Shown: positions 8,108 to 17,333, counted from the first letter of the stretch. The stretch is 64,000 nucleotides of DNA from Celeribacter baekdonensis (GCF_900102315.1 NZ_FNBL01000009.1:62001-126000); one strand, 5' to 3'. The notes: generated from the letters alone by a model not told the origin. Translations and numbers: made by a program.

Positions 8108-9088
8108 ATGGCAATCATTGCTCTGGGCTATCTCGGTGTGCGCTCTGACAAGCTCGACGACTGGGGAGATTTTGCCGGCAAACTGCTGGGTATGCAAAAG
8201 ATCGACCGTGGCGGCAAGGCGCTGGCGTTTCGCATGGATGACAAGGTTCAGCGACTTTTGGTCTCTGATGAACCGGGTGAAACGCTGGCGTTTCTGGGTT
8301 TTGAGGTCGCGGCCCGAGAGGATTTGCAAGTATACGCCGCCCGTCTTGATGCCGCAGGCGTGGCCGTCACGATGGCCACAAATGAGCTTGCGGATCGCCG
8401 GTTTGTCGAAGACATGATTTGGTTCAAAGATCCGGGTGGCAACCGGGTTGAGCTGTTTTACAAACCGATGATCGCCACCGATCCGTTTGTGCCGGGGCGT
8501 CCGATTGACGGCTTTATGACCGGGCCTTTGGGCATGGGGCATGCTGTGCTGCACGTCAAAGACATCGACGTGATGATGCCATTTTACCGCGATCTGTTGG
8601 ACTTTCATGTCTCGGATTACGGGTTGGAACCCTACGGTCTTTATTTTTTCCACCTCAACAATCGTCACCATTCCTTTGCCATGGTTGGCTCGGGCCAGCT
8701 TGGGTTTCACCACTTCATGGTCGAATTCCAAAACCTTGATGATCTGGGCCAGGGCTATGATCTGGCGCAGATGGAGGAGGGCCGTGTCGCCTATACGCTG
8801 GGCCGTCACACCAATGATTACATGACCTCCTATTACGCCCATTCGCCCTCCGGCTTTTTTGTCGAAAACGGCTGGGGCGGGCGGCTGATCGAACCCGAAA
8901 CATGGGAGCCACATGAGACCCATGATGGACCGAGCTTCTGGGGCCATGAACGGCTTTATCTCACCGAAGAAGGCGGGCGCAAACGCCTGCGCGATATGCG
9001 TCTTGATGCCGCCGCAAAGGGGCGTCGTGCGCCACCCGTGGCCGATTGCCCATGGCTTTTCGGCGAACTGACCAAACAGGGAAAATAA
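8108..9088 (+). CDS. Extradiol ring-cleavage dioxygenase, type I (VOC superfamily, BphC-like)
   Basis: The 326-aa product has two vicinal-oxygen-chelate modules. The C-terminal module retains the iron ligands: His145 (GMGHAVLHV), His202 (GFHHFMVE) and Glu253 (FFVENGWGGR), so it is predicted to be catalytically competent and to cleave a catechol next to its hydroxyls. The N-terminal module is the usual inactive one. Length is close to 2,3-dihydroxybiphenyl dioxygenases (about 300 aa). The ATG at 8108 has GGAGAA about 5 bases upstream; two ATGs at 8093 and 8096 are alternatives. It is followed at once by the flavin hydroxylase that would make its substrate. The exact catechol is not knowable from sequence. 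Confidence 0.88.
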   Translation: MAIIALGYLGVRSDKLDDWGDFAGKLLGMQKIDRGGKALAFRMDDKVQRLLVSDEPGETLAFLGFEVAAREDLQVYAARLDAAGVAVTMATNELADRRFVEDMIWFKDPGGNRVELFYKPMIATDPFVPGRPIDGFMTGPLGMGHAVLHVKDIDVMMPFYRDLLDFHVSDYGLEPYGLYFFHLNNRHHSFAMVGSGQLGFHHFMVEFQNLDDLGQGYDLAQMEEGRVAYTLGRHTNDYMTSYYAHSPSGFFVENGWGGRLIEPETWEPHETHDGPSFWGHERLYLTEEGGRKRLRDMRLDAAAKGRRAPPVADCPWLFGELTKQGK

Positions 9089-9090
9089 CT

Positions 9091-10584
9091 ATGGAACACT
9101 ATGATGTTGCCATCGTGGGCTATGGTCCCGCGGGCGCAACTTTGGCTCATCTTTTGGGGCAATGCGGGGTGAAAACGCTGGTTTTGGAGCGCGAAAGCGC
9201 AGCCTATCATCTGCCACGCGCGGTGCATTTTGACGCCGAAGTGATGCGGGTGTTTCAATGGATCGGCATCGCCGATGAGATGGACCCAAAAACGGCGCTG
9301 CATCCGGGGATGAAATTTGTCGATGCCGAGGGCAAGTTGTTGTTGGATTGGCCGCGTCCACAAGGCGAAGGGCCGCAAGGCTGGCGCTCGAATTTCCGCT
9401 TTCACCAACCCGATCTCGAAGAGGTGCTGCGGACCCGTCTGATCGCCCGCAAAGAGATCACCATTCGCACCCGCTGCGATGTGTTCAATATGGATGATCA
9501 AGGCGATAGGGTCGACCTGCGGTTCGAAGACATGTCTTGCGGCAAGGTTGAGCGCGTCACGGCAAGCTATGTTGTCGGTTGCGACGGCGCGCGTTCGCTG
9601 GTGCGGCGCTATATCGAGACGGGGATGGAGGATTATGGCTTTCACGAACGTTGGCTGGTGGTCGATGCGATCCTCAAAAAGGACAAGCCCGAGCTGGGCG
9701 ATCATTCGATCCAATATTGCCGCCCCGACCGTCCTACCACCTATGTGCGGGGGCCGGGGATGCGGCGGCGATGGGAAATCACGGTCAAGCCCGATGAGGA
9801 GTCCAACGAGATCTCCAAACCGGAGCGGGTGTGGGAATTGCTCGTCGATTGGTTGACGCCCGAGGACGCCGATTTGGAGCGCACAGCGGTCTATGTGTTT
9901 CATTCTCTGGTTGCGGATGAGTGGCGCAAGGGGCGGCTTTTGTTGGCCGGTGACGCATGTCACCAAACCCCTCCATTCATGGGACAGGGTATGTGCGCGG
10001 GCACCCGAGATGTTGCCAATCTGTACTGGAAATTGGCGCTGATTTGCCAAGGCAAGGTGACGGGCAAGGCCGCCGAGGCATTGCTGGACAGCTATGAGAG
10101 CGAGCGCAAACCCAATGCCCGCGAATATATCCAAACTGCCGTGCGGTTGGGTGGCTTGATCAACACCGCGGGCACCGAAGCGGCGCTGCGCGCCGCTTTG
10201 CCAAGCACCGATGGCTCCGCACGGATGGAAAGCATCGCGCCGCCTTTGGGTAAGGGGATCGGTGTTGGCGATCTTGCGGGGCGTCTGTTTGGTCAGCCGC
10301 GCCTGACCGACGGGCGGCTGATGGATGATGTCTATCGCCATCAGTTTGTCGTCGTCTCTGAGGCCGATGTGGCGCAGGGTTTGAGCCTGCCCGATGGTGT
10401 CGCCTTGGTCACCACGAACACATCAAACGCCGCCGATCACCTCGCGCGCCTTGGTGCCCGCGCCACTGTTTTGCGTCCCGACCGTTATACGCTGGGCGGG
10501 GCCAATACCAAAGAGGAGCTTGCGGCGCTTTTGGCCCTCGTGCTCCCAAATCCAATTGAAACGCAACAACCTGAACGGGTCTGA
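9091..10584 (+). CDS. FAD-dependent aromatic hydroxylase, MhpA-like
   Basis: The 497-aa product is a group A flavoprotein monooxygenase. It shows the dinucleotide motif GYGPAG at residues 9-14, a DG motif (GCDGARSLVRR) near residue 165 and the GD motif LLAGDACHQTPPFMGQG around Gly287-Asp288, where FAD ribityl is bound. It best resembles 3-(3-hydroxyphenyl)propionate hydroxylase (MhpA), including the GMCAGTRDVANLYWKL block. It would hydroxylate a phenol to a catechol using NAD(P)H and oxygen. The gene starts two bases after the dioxygenase stop, so hydroxylation and ring cleavage are co-expressed. Other para- or meta-hydroxylases of the PheA/MhpA group cannot be excluded. Confidence 0.88.
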   Translation: MEHYDVAIVGYGPAGATLAHLLGQCGVKTLVLERESAAYHLPRAVHFDAEVMRVFQWIGIADEMDPKTALHPGMKFVDAEGKLLLDWPRPQGEGPQGWRSNFRFHQPDLEEVLRTRLIARKEITIRTRCDVFNMDDQGDRVDLRFEDMSCGKVERVTASYVVGCDGARSLVRRYIETGMEDYGFHERWLVVDAILKKDKPELGDHSIQYCRPDRPTTYVRGPGMRRRWEITVKPDEESNEISKPERVWELLVDWLTPEDADLERTAVYVFHSLVADEWRKGRLLLAGDACHQTPPFMGQGMCAGTRDVANLYWKLALICQGKVTGKAAEALLDSYESERKPNAREYIQTAVRLGGLINTAGTEAALRAALPSTDGSARMESIAPPLGKGIGVGDLAGRLFGQPRLTDGRLMDDVYRHQFVVVSEADVAQGLSLPDGVALVTTNTSNAADHLARLGARATVLRPDRYTLGGANTKEELAALLALVLPNPIETQQPERV

Positions 10585-10588
10585 TACA

Positions 10589-11431
10589 ATGAAGCTTTGC
10601 TCTTTTACCAAGGACGGCACGTCCTCTTATGGTCTCGTCAATGAGGCTGGCATCGTCGATCTCGGCAAACGTTTTGACGCGCCGACGCTGCGCGATTTTT
10701 TGGCCACAGGCGACATGGCTGCCGCCGCAGCCTTGGTCTCTGCCGAGGCGGATTATAGTTTTGACGATGTGACCCATGATCCGGTCATTCCGAACCCGGA
10801 CAAAATCATCTGTGTCGGCCTGAACTACCACGCGCATATCGAGGAGACGGGCCGCGAAAAGACCCCGAACCCGGTGTTGTTCGCGCGCTATCAGGGTTCG
10901 CAGATCGGGCATAATGCGCCGCTGATAAAACCGCTTGAATCGGATAAATTCGACTATGAGGGCGAGGTCGCCGTGATCATCGGCAAAGAGGGCCGTCGCA
11001 TTTCAGAAGCGGATGCGATGGATTATGTCGCGGGCTATGCCTGTTACAACGACGGGTCCGTGCGTGATTGGCAAAAACACACGCATCAATTCATGCCGGG
11101 CAAAACATTTGCCGGGACGGGTGGTTTTGGCCCTTGGATGGTGACGGCGGATGAGATCGAAGATCACACCAAAATGCGGCTCCAAACCCGGTTGAATGGC
11201 GAAACGGTGCAAGACACCACGCTGGATATGCTGGTCTGTTCGATCCCGCGTTTGATTGCCTATTGCTCGACCATCCTGCCACTGTTGCCGGGCGATGTGA
11301 TCGTTTCCGGCACGCCGGGCGGGGTTGGCGCACGTCGCACGCCGCCCTTGTTCATGAAAGACGGCGATGTTTGCGAGGTCGAAGTGTCGGGCGTCGGCAT
11401 TTTGTCAAACCCGGTCAAAGCCGAAGTCTAA
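10589..11431 (+). CDS. Fumarylacetoacetate hydrolase (FAH) family enzyme
   Basis: The 280-aa product has a short N-terminal domain and a C-terminal FAH fold from about residue 70 (KIICVGLNYHAHIEE). Metal-site features are the DYEGEVAVIIG segment (the two glutamates bind Mg), GKTFAGTGGFGPWMV and SGTPGGVGARR. Members are hydrolases, hydratases, isomerases or decarboxylases acting on ring-cleavage products. In this operon it could act on the meta-cleavage product from the extradiol enzyme, in the place of the MhpC hydrolase or MhpD hydratase. The start ATG lies five bases after the hydroxylase stop. The exact reaction is not determined. Confidence 0.87.
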   Translation: MKLCSFTKDGTSSYGLVNEAGIVDLGKRFDAPTLRDFLATGDMAAAAALVSAEADYSFDDVTHDPVIPNPDKIICVGLNYHAHIEETGREKTPNPVLFARYQGSQIGHNAPLIKPLESDKFDYEGEVAVIIGKEGRRISEADAMDYVAGYACYNDGSVRDWQKHTHQFMPGKTFAGTGGFGPWMVTADEIEDHTKMRLQTRLNGETVQDTTLDMLVCSIPRLIAYCSTILPLLPGDVIVSGTPGGVGARRTPPLFMKDGDVCEVEVSGVGILSNPVKAEV

Positions 11432-11469
11432 GGCTTACGCGCGGGGGCGGAGTGTGACAGTCTAAACCG

Positions 11470-12267
11470 ATGATTGCCTCTGGTTCCGACACACCTGCGA
11501 CCGCTTCTGGTGGGTCCGTGCGCGCCCTTGCGCGCGGGCTTGCCATTTTGCGCTATGTGAACCGGATGGGCGAAACCCGCCCCGGTGAAATTGCCAAAGC
11601 GCTGAATCTGCCGCGTCCGACCGTGTACCGGCTTTTGGAGACGCTGGAGGAACTGGGCTACGTCGCCTTTTCCGCCACCTCGAATTACGTACGTGTGACG
11701 CGGTTTGCCGCCGCTTTGGGAGATGGCTATGCGCTGACCTCTGAGCTGTCACAGGCGGCGGGGCCTTTGTTTGCGCAATATGGCCAACGGCTTGTCTGGC
11801 CGCTTGATCTGACCATTTACAACAATGCGGCGATGGTGATTCAGGAAACCACCCATGGCCGGTCTCCCCTGTCGATCGACCGAGGCATGACGGGGTATAA
11901 ACTGCCGGTGTTGCGCACCTCTGCGGGGCGGGCCTATCTGAGTTTTTGTTCGGATGAGGAACGGGGGGTGATCCTGGAGCACCTGCGTCGGCTCAATGAT
12001 CCCGAAGATGTTCCGTTTTTGGAACAGCGCTGGTTGGACCAATTGTTTGAACAGACCCGCGCGCGTGGCATCGCCATTCGCGACAGTGGCGAATTTCGCG
12101 CCCAAACAGCATCGCTTGCGGTTCCGGTCAGGTCGGGTGGAAATGTTTTGGGCTGTGTCTCCATCATCTGGATTCGCAGCGCCATGAGCACCGGTAAGGC
12201 ACTTGAAACCTTTACCGGAGCTTTGACGGAGCTTGCCGATAAAATCGCCGGGTCTTTGCCGGATTGA
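11470..12267 (+). CDS. IclR-family transcriptional regulator, MhpR-like
   Basis: The 265-aa product has an N-terminal winged HTH (about residues 17-75, RPGEIAKALNLPRPTVYRLL) and a C-terminal IclR effector domain with the DRGMTGYKLPVLRTSAGRAY block typical of MhpR, the activator of 3-hydroxyphenylpropionate genes. It follows the FAH gene in the same direction after 38 bases, so it is probably part of, and controls, the TRAP-dioxygenase-hydroxylase operon. No obvious operator was identified. It converges with the next gene, with only 10 bases between the stops. Confidence 0.87.
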   Translation: MIASGSDTPATASGGSVRALARGLAILRYVNRMGETRPGEIAKALNLPRPTVYRLLETLEELGYVAFSATSNYVRVTRFAAALGDGYALTSELSQAAGPLFAQYGQRLVWPLDLTIYNNAAMVIQETTHGRSPLSIDRGMTGYKLPVLRTSAGRAYLSFCSDEERGVILEHLRRLNDPEDVPFLEQRWLDQLFEQTRARGIAIRDSGEFRAQTASLAVPVRSGGNVLGCVSIIWIRSAMSTGKALETFTGALTELADKIAGSLPD

Positions 12268-12277
12268 TGGCCCAGTC

Positions 12278-12832
12278 CTAAAGCGGGTTTCGCGCCATCT
12301 GGTCGGCGATGTCGTCGTCAATCGGCGTCTCATAGGTCATCAAGATCGACCCAAGAACGGAATAAAACCCCACAGTCGCGATCAAATCGAACACCGCTTC
12401 TCGGCCAAGACACTTTGCCAATTCCCGCTCAAGCGGGATGGGCAGACGGTGATCGTCCAACAGTGCATCGACGGCGCGCACGATCATCCCGTCTTCGCCC
12501 TCGGGCATGGCTTTGATCGCCAAAATCCTCTCGTCAGAAAACCCAAGGGCGCGTGCCCGCGACACATGATGCGCCCATTCATAGGCCGACCCAAGCCGCA
12601 CGCCGGTGCGCAAAATCACCACCTCGGAGCGCTCAACCCCAAGCGCTGTGTCTTTGACGATATGCTGCCGCAATGGTGCCCAAGCGCGCAGCAGGGCCGG
12701 GTGATGCGCCATCGTGCGATAGACATTAAGTGCGCCAGCGAAACCGCCGCGCAGATCGGCGATGTCATTGGGCCATTGCGCATCCGTGAGCGGCGCGACC
12801 TGATCGGATATGGTCTTTGGGGGATTGGTCAT
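12278..12832 (-). CDS. Carboxymuconolactone decarboxylase / AhpD-like protein
   Basis: The 184-aa product resembles AhpD/CMD-fold proteins: an all-helical core with RSEVVILRTGVRLGSAYEW and HHVSRARALGFSDERI, where the canonical CxxC pair of AhpD is absent (GSAYEW replaces it), so thiol peroxidase function is unlikely. Such CMD-like proteins are common next to aromatic catabolism genes. The start ATG 12832 has GGAGG at 5 bases; upstream in-frame codons are not needed. It is convergent to the IclR gene and separated by 117 bases from the polysaccharide locus. The substrate is unknown. Confidence 0.75.
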   Translation of the reverse strand: MTNPPKTISDQVAPLTDAQWPNDIADLRGGFAGALNVYRTMAHHPALLRAWAPLRQHIVKDTALGVERSEVVILRTGVRLGSAYEWAHHVSRARALGFSDERILAIKAMPEGEDGMIVRAVDALLDDHRLPIPLERELAKCLGREAVFDLIATVGFYSVLGSILMTYETPIDDDIADQMARNPL

Positions 12833-12949
12833 GAGTGCCTCCGTTTGCGCCATCACGCCGCGGACGATGCCCAAAGGCAATCACCGCGTTTGCTCGGCAT
12901 GATTGATGGACAGTGTTGCAAGCCTCGTGTGAGGTGTGTGCGGGTTGTT

Positions 12950-13855
12950 TCAAGACTCGCTAAAATGTTCCACCAACCCTTTTTCTTTCAAAAGGGTTGC
13001 AAGATATTTCCCGTACTCGGTTTTTTTGAACATTTCGGCATGTTTGCGCATTGTGTCATTGCTGATCCAGCCTTGCGTATAGGCGATTTCTTCGGGACAG
13101 CCGGATTGCATCCCTTGCCGCTTTGCAAGTGTGCGCACGAAATTGCCTGCATCCAACAAAGAGCCGTGCGTGCCGGTGTCAAGCCAGGCATAGCCTCGGC
13201 CCATACGCTCAACATTCAATGTCCCATCCGCAAGATAGGTTTCCAAAAGCGTGACGATTTCAAGCTCGCCGCGCTCAGACGGTTGAATGGTCTTTGCGCG
13301 ACGGGGGGCGTCCCCATCGAGGAAATAGAGCCCCGTGACCGCATAGTTAGAAGGAGGCACAGCCGGCTTTTCGATAATCTCTTTGACGGTGCCCTCGGCG
13401 TCAAACTTCACCACACCATATCGCTCGGGGTCAGCGACGTGATAGCCAAAGACCGTGCCACCCATGTCCTTGGCATCCGCAGCGGCCAACATTTCAGGCA
13501 AACCATGACCAAAGAAGATATTGTCGCCTAAAACCAGCGCTGAGGGGGCACCATCCAGAAAATCTTCGGCCAAAATATAGGCCTGGGCCAGACCATCGGG
13601 AGAGGGCTGTTCGATATAGGTGAAGGACAGGCCCCACTGAGATCCATCCCCCAAAAGGCGTTTGAATTGATCCTGATCGTGGGGCGTGGTGATGATCGCG
13701 ATCTCCTGAATGCCTGCCAGCATCAACACGGACAGCGGATAATAGATCATCGGTTTGTCATAGATAGGCATCAGCTGTTTTGAGATGGCCATGGTCAAGG
13801 GATACAGGCGCGTGCCCGATCCGCCCGCAAGAATGATGCCTTTACGTTTACGCAT
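12950..13855 (-). CDS. rfbA: Glucose-1-phosphate thymidylyltransferase
   Basis: The 301-aa product has the nucleotidyltransferase signature GGSGTRLYPLT at residues 10-20 with the following KQLMPIYDKPMIYYPLS, matching RmlA/RfbA. It makes dTDP-glucose from dTTP and glucose-1-phosphate, the first step to dTDP-L-rhamnose. It is the last gene of the minus-strand rfbC-rfbB-rfbD-rfbA operon, its start overlapping the end of rfbD by 8 bases. Length equals the family norm (about 290-300 aa). Confidence 0.96.
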   Translation of the reverse strand: MRKRKGIILAGGSGTRLYPLTMAISKQLMPIYDKPMIYYPLSVLMLAGIQEIAIITTPHDQDQFKRLLGDGSQWGLSFTYIEQPSPDGLAQAYILAEDFLDGAPSALVLGDNIFFGHGLPEMLAAADAKDMGGTVFGYHVADPERYGVVKFDAEGTVKEIIEKPAVPPSNYAVTGLYFLDGDAPRRAKTIQPSERGELEIVTLLETYLADGTLNVERMGRGYAWLDTGTHGSLLDAGNFVRTLAKRQGMQSGCPEEIAYTQGWISNDTMRKHAEMFKKTEYGKYLATLLKEKGLVEHFSES

Positions 13856-14702
13856 GAGACTCGTTTACCTCGTTAATTGTGGTGCGCACGGCGGCGCGCC
13901 AATCCGGCCGATCCAGCCCGTAAGCCGCCTTCAAAGAGTGACAGTCCATCCGGCTGTTTCCCGGCCTTTGGGCCGGGGTTGGATAGGCCGAAGAGGGGAT
14001 GTCTTCGACCGCACATGTGATCCCGGCCTCGGCAAAAATCGCACGGGCAAAATCGGCCCAACTTACATCCGGCGCACCAGAGAAATGATAGGTTCCGGCT
14101 GTGTTCGGCTCTGTTTTAAGCCGATTGGCGATTTCGACACAGGCCTGAGCGATGGCGCGGGCCGGGGTCGGCCCACCGATTTGATCCGCGACAATGGTGA
14201 GCTTGTCGCGTTCTGCACCTAGCCGGAGCATGGTTTTCACAAAGTTGTTGCCGTGGCTGGAAAACACCCATGATGTGCGCAAGATTGCGCATGTGCCACC
14301 CGCCGCGCGAATGCCATTTTCACCCAAAAGTTTGGTGCGGCCATAGGCGCCCAAAGGGGCGGTTGGATGATCGGGCGTAAACGGTGTCTCGCCGGACCCA
14401 TCAAACACATAATCGGTGGAGATATGGACAAAGGGAATGCCAAGCGCGGCACAGGCTTTGGCCATTTCCGTTGGCGCCGCGCCATTGACCAAAGCGGCGG
14501 TCTCTTCGTCCGTCTCGGCCTTATCCACGGCCGTGTAGGCGGCGGCATTGATCACGGCACCCGGTTTAAGGAGGGCGATCTTTTGGGCGCAGAGGGCAGG
14601 ATCGCTCAGGTCCGCCTCATCCCGCCCCAAAAACACGGCGTCCGGCAACAGTGCCCGCAGTTCCGTAGCGACCTGACCCGTTTTCCCGAAAACAAGGATC
14701 AT
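13848..14702 (-). CDS. rfbD: dTDP-4-dehydrorhamnose reductase
   Basis: The 284-aa product is an extended short-chain dehydrogenase with a GKTGQV nucleotide-binding start at residues 6-11, the [14 protein letters not shown] segment and the STDYVFDG motif preceding the catalytic YGRTKLLGE (YxxxK). It reduces dTDP-4-dehydro-L-rhamnose to dTDP-L-rhamnose. Start ATG 14702 overlaps the rfbB stop by four bases (ATGA); an upstream in-frame extension runs inside rfbB and is discarded. Confidence 0.95.
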   Translation of the reverse strand: MILVFGKTGQVATELRALLPDAVFLGRDEADLSDPALCAQKIALLKPGAVINAAAYTAVDKAETDEETAALVNGAAPTEMAKACAALGIPFVHISTDYVFDGSGETPFTPDHPTAPLGAYGRTKLLGENGIRAAGGTCAILRTSWVFSSHGNNFVKTMLRLGAERDKLTIVADQIGGPTPARAIAQACVEIANRLKTEPNTAGTYHFSGAPDVSWADFARAIFAEAGITCAVEDIPSSAYPTPAQRPGNSRMDCHSLKAAYGLDRPDWRAAVRTTINEVNESHA

Positions 14703-15748
14703 GCGGTCACCCCAAGCCGTTCGCCAACGCCATGCCGGTTTTGCAATGCGCGCCACCAGTGTTCATTCGACAGATACCACGCGACGGTCAGGGCCAAACC
14801 TTCGTCGATGGTCACGGAGGGGCGCCAGCCAAGCTCGGTGCGAATGCGGGAGGGATCAATCGCATAACGCGCATCATGGCCGGGACGGTCGGTCACAAAG
14901 GTGATCTGATCGGCATAGCTGCCGCTGGATTTGGGTCTTTTTTCGTCCAGAATGGCGCAAAGGCTTTTGACCAGTTCAAGGTTGCTGCGCTCATTCTCAC
15001 CGCCAATATTGTAGCTGCGGCCCAACGCGCCTTTTTCAACGACCAGCAACAGCGCATCGGCGTGGTCTTCCACATAAAGCCAATCGCGGATGTTCGAGCC
15101 ATCGCCATAAATCGGAAGATCTTTGCCAGCGAGGGCGTTGAGGATGATCACCGGGACCAGTTTTTCCGGGAAGTGGAATGGGCCATAATTGTTTGAGCAA
15201 TTCGTCAAAACCACCGGCAGCCCGTAGGTTTCGTGCCAGGCGCGCACCAGATGATCCGAACTGGCTTTCGAGGCGGAATAGGGCGAACGCGGGTCGTAGG
15301 GGGTTTCTTCGGTGAACATCACCGAGCGGTCGTTTGGCAGGGAGCCAAAGACTTCGTCGGTGGAGATATGGTGGAACCGAAAGCCCTCCGGTTTGCCCGC
15401 CTCTACCCAATATTTGCGCGCCGCCTCAAGCATGTTGAAGGTGCCGGAGATGTTGGTTTCGATGAAATCACCCGGCCCGTCGATCGAGCGGTCGACGTGG
15501 CTTTCGGCGGCCAAATGCATCACCACATCGGGTTTGTGCGTGGCAAAAACAGTGTCTAATCCAGCGCGATTTCGAATGTCGACTTGCTCAAATGCGTAGA
15601 GCGGGCTGTCTGAAACAGAGGCCACATTGTCGAGACAGGCCGCATAGGTCAGCGCATCGACATTGACCACCTCATGCCCGCGGGCAATGGCCAAACGCAC
15701 AACGGCAGAGCCGATGAACCCGGCGCCGCCTGTGATCAAAATTTTCAT
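14699..15748 (-). CDS. rfbB: dTDP-glucose 4,6-dehydratase
   Basis: The 349-aa product begins [14 protein letters not shown] (GxxGxxG for NAD) and contains the dehydratase triad region STDEVFGSL and [11 protein letters not shown] (YxxxK), plus [11 protein letters not shown] and the sugar-nucleotide segment [15 protein letters not shown]. It converts dTDP-glucose to dTDP-4-keto-6-deoxyglucose. The operon order here is rfbC, rfbB, rfbD, rfbA, with ATGA overlaps at both its ends. Confidence 0.97.
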   Translation of the reverse strand: MKILITGGAGFIGSAVVRLAIARGHEVVNVDALTYAACLDNVASVSDSPLYAFEQVDIRNRAGLDTVFATHKPDVVMHLAAESHVDRSIDGPGDFIETNISGTFNMLEAARKYWVEAGKPEGFRFHHISTDEVFGSLPNDRSVMFTEETPYDPRSPYSASKASSDHLVRAWHETYGLPVVLTNCSNNYGPFHFPEKLVPVIILNALAGKDLPIYGDGSNIRDWLYVEDHADALLLVVEKGALGRSYNIGGENERSNLELVKSLCAILDEKRPKSSGSYADQITFVTDRPGHDARYAIDPSRIRTELGWRPSVTIDEGLALTVAWYLSNEHWWRALQNRHGVGERLGVTA

Positions 15749-16308
15749 ACTGTGGCCTCATATACGAATGGCGTTTCAAACCTATCAAAACTCTGCGCCT
15801 GATCATCTTTCTCAGAGATGACGGGGGTGATCTCCTCAATCGGCCAAGAAATCCCACAGCTGTCCCATTTCACCGCGCCATCGCAGTCGGGCACGTAGTG
15901 ATCGGTGCATTTATAAACGATCTCGCTGTCCGGCTCCAAGGTCATGAACCCGTGGAGAAAGCCCGCCGGGATCCAAAGCTGAACGCCATTGTCGAAAGAC
16001 AGTTCCTCGCCATGCCATTGGCCATAGCTCGGTGAGCCTTTGCGGACATCGACCGCGACATCAAAAATCTTACCGCGTCCACAGCGCACCAATTTGCCTT
16101 GCGCATGTGGCGGAGATTGAAAATGCAGGCCGCGCACGGTTCCGACTTCGCGCGAGAGGGAATGATTGTCCTGCACAAATTCGGGCAGACTGAACCCAGC
16201 ATCGGCCAAGCGTTTCTTGTTCCAACTTTCCGAAAAAAATCCGCGGTGATCCCCAAAGCGAGGCGGCGTAATGCGCAGGACATCCTGCAAGGTCGTGGAC
16301 TCGATCAT
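15745..16308 (-). CDS. rfbC: dTDP-4-dehydrorhamnose 3,5-epimerase
   Basis: The product (187 aa from ATG 16308) is a cupin-fold epimerase with [33 protein letters not shown] (catalytic His in GLHFQ) and PAGFLHGF. It is the promoter-proximal gene of the rhamnose operon. The start is uncertain: ATG 16308 gives the family-typical beginning [10 protein letters not shown] but has no good Shine-Dalgarno; an in-frame ATG at 16350 would add 14 residues. Confidence 0.94.
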   Translation of the reverse strand: MIESTTLQDVLRITPPRFGDHRGFFSESWNKKRLADAGFSLPEFVQDNHSLSREVGTVRGLHFQSPPHAQGKLVRCGRGKIFDVAVDVRKGSPSYGQWHGEELSFDNGVQLWIPAGFLHGFMTLEPDSEIVYKCTDHYVPDCDGAVKWDSCGISWPIEEITPVISEKDDQAQSFDRFETPFVYEATV

Positions 16309-16659
16309 GTCATTATTCAATTTTGGGCCTGGTGATTTGTATGCAACCATAGGTAGCCAATTATGGGGTCAGATGGAATGCGTAAATATGGCCTGATTGG
16401 GCATCGGAAAAGGGAACGAAAATTTGAATTTGAGTGGAACGCGTGTTTCGAATGAGGCCATGTCCCAGCCTTCAGAGACCGCCATCGAAGATTCGCGGCG
16501 AAGATGCCCACCAACAGAGTGTTGCAAAGAAGCAGAGGATGAGGGTTTGAAAGGACGTCTCAATGCTATTGTCTCACCCTATGACAGAGACAATAGCATC
16601 GGCTTGGCCCGGCGGCAGACTTTCGCGCGCTCAGTAGGCCCGCACCGGATGTGATGTGT
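16309..16659. other. Gene-free spacer upstream of the rhamnose operon
   Basis: About 350 bases between rfbC and the next minus-strand gene. Short open frames exist on both strands but none has a plausible start, family match or typical codon use. The rfb promoter must lie here. The one structure is a perfect 13-bp inverted repeat at 16563-16599, listed separately. Confidence 0.55.
16563..16599. repeat. Perfect 13-bp inverted repeat
   Basis: ATGCTATTGTCTC (16563-16575) and its exact complement (16587-16599) flank an 11-base loop. It lies 61 bases beyond the stop of the minus-strand gene ending at 16660 and about 255 bases before rfbC. No T run follows in either direction, so it may be an operator, an mRNA 3-prime hairpin or a relic of a mobile element end. 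Confidence 0.7.
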
Positions 16660-17175
16660 TTACGGACAGGGCCGAACGCCGAGGCGGATCAACTCGGCAC
16701 CCGACAAACGTGTGGCTGAGTAAATTTTAAAACGCGCGTTTGTCATATACCAGTTTCGAATTGCCTCCGGATAATGGGACGCAATCACCCGAGACCACTT
16801 ATCAAACTTGTCAGGCGCAAGTTTTGCACCGTGGTTTGAGGGGCCGTGAAATCCCAAAATCGCTTGAGGGGAGACACACACATCGTTCGCGCCCAAAAAC
16901 ATAGTACAGCTCGACATACAGTTTCCGCGGCGGATTTCCACTTTTTGACCCAACTGATTGATCTGTCGAATCTCGTTGTATCGCTCACGGACGCTCCCCC
17001 CTGGGTCGCCGGTGATGACGATTGTTGCCCCCGGTACTTGAGAGTTTGGCCGCGCAGCATGGGCTGCTGTTGTCATGGAGGCCATCAAAAGAGTTGCGCT
17101 TAGTGCCGAAACGCCAAAGGCAAATAGTTTAGGAGCGCGCGCAAAATGCGCACGTTTGGTTTGTTTGAAAAACAT
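16660..17175 (-). CDS. Secreted ClpP/crotonase-fold protein of unknown function
   Basis: The 171-aa product has a signal peptide (basic start, hydrophobic core, likely cleavage after TTAAHA near residue 40). The mature part shows the pattern of small periplasmic ClpP-like proteins: a strand then GDPGGSV at about 57-62, GQKVEIRRG, a nucleophile-region motif NCMSSCTMFLGA at 86-96 and GFHGP at 109-113. Ser88 or Ser89 sits where the ClpP-type serine would be, but the disulfide-like Cys86 and Cys90 are unusual, and activity is unproven. GGGGTGA precedes the ATG. It lies among polysaccharide genes, after a 12-bp terminator of the upstream small gene, so it has its own promoter. Role unknown. Confidence 0.7.
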   Translation of the reverse strand: MFFKQTKRAHFARAPKLFAFGVSALSATLLMASMTTAAHAARPNSQVPGATIVITGDPGGSVRERYNEIRQINQLGQKVEIRRGNCMSSCTMFLGANDVCVSPQAILGFHGPSNHGAKLAPDKFDKWSRVIASHYPEAIRNWYMTNARFKIYSATRLSGAELIRLGVRPCP

Positions 17176-17307
17176 GAAATCACCCCAAGTGATAAAGGGG
17201 TGTTCTCACCCCGTTTCACCGATCCCCATCGGCTCACTGTGGAGTAAAGCAGGCAAAGCCTAAAAAAGAGTTGAACGCAGCGGGCGTGCTGTCCAACGAC
17301 CAATAAA

Positions 17308-17333
17308 AAAAGGCACCAACTTTGGTGCCTTTT
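17308..17333 (-). terminator. Strong rho-independent terminator
   Basis: The arms AAAAGGCACCAA and TTGGTGCCTTTT form a perfect 12-bp stem, flanked by an A run on the left and T-rich sequence on the right, so it can act in either direction. It ends the transcript of the small minus-strand gene at 17371-17643. Confidence 0.85.

Noticed and set aside
12278-12832. Assignment as pcaC (4-carboxymuconolactone decarboxylase)
   Set aside because: The CMD fold is plausible but the length and motifs match the generic AhpD-like group without the PcaC or AhpD active-site pattern.
16397-16654. An 85-codon open frame in the spacer before rfbC, and an overlapping frame on the other strand
   Set aside because: No family resemblance, no good ribosome site and atypical composition; the interval also contains a perfect inverted repeat.
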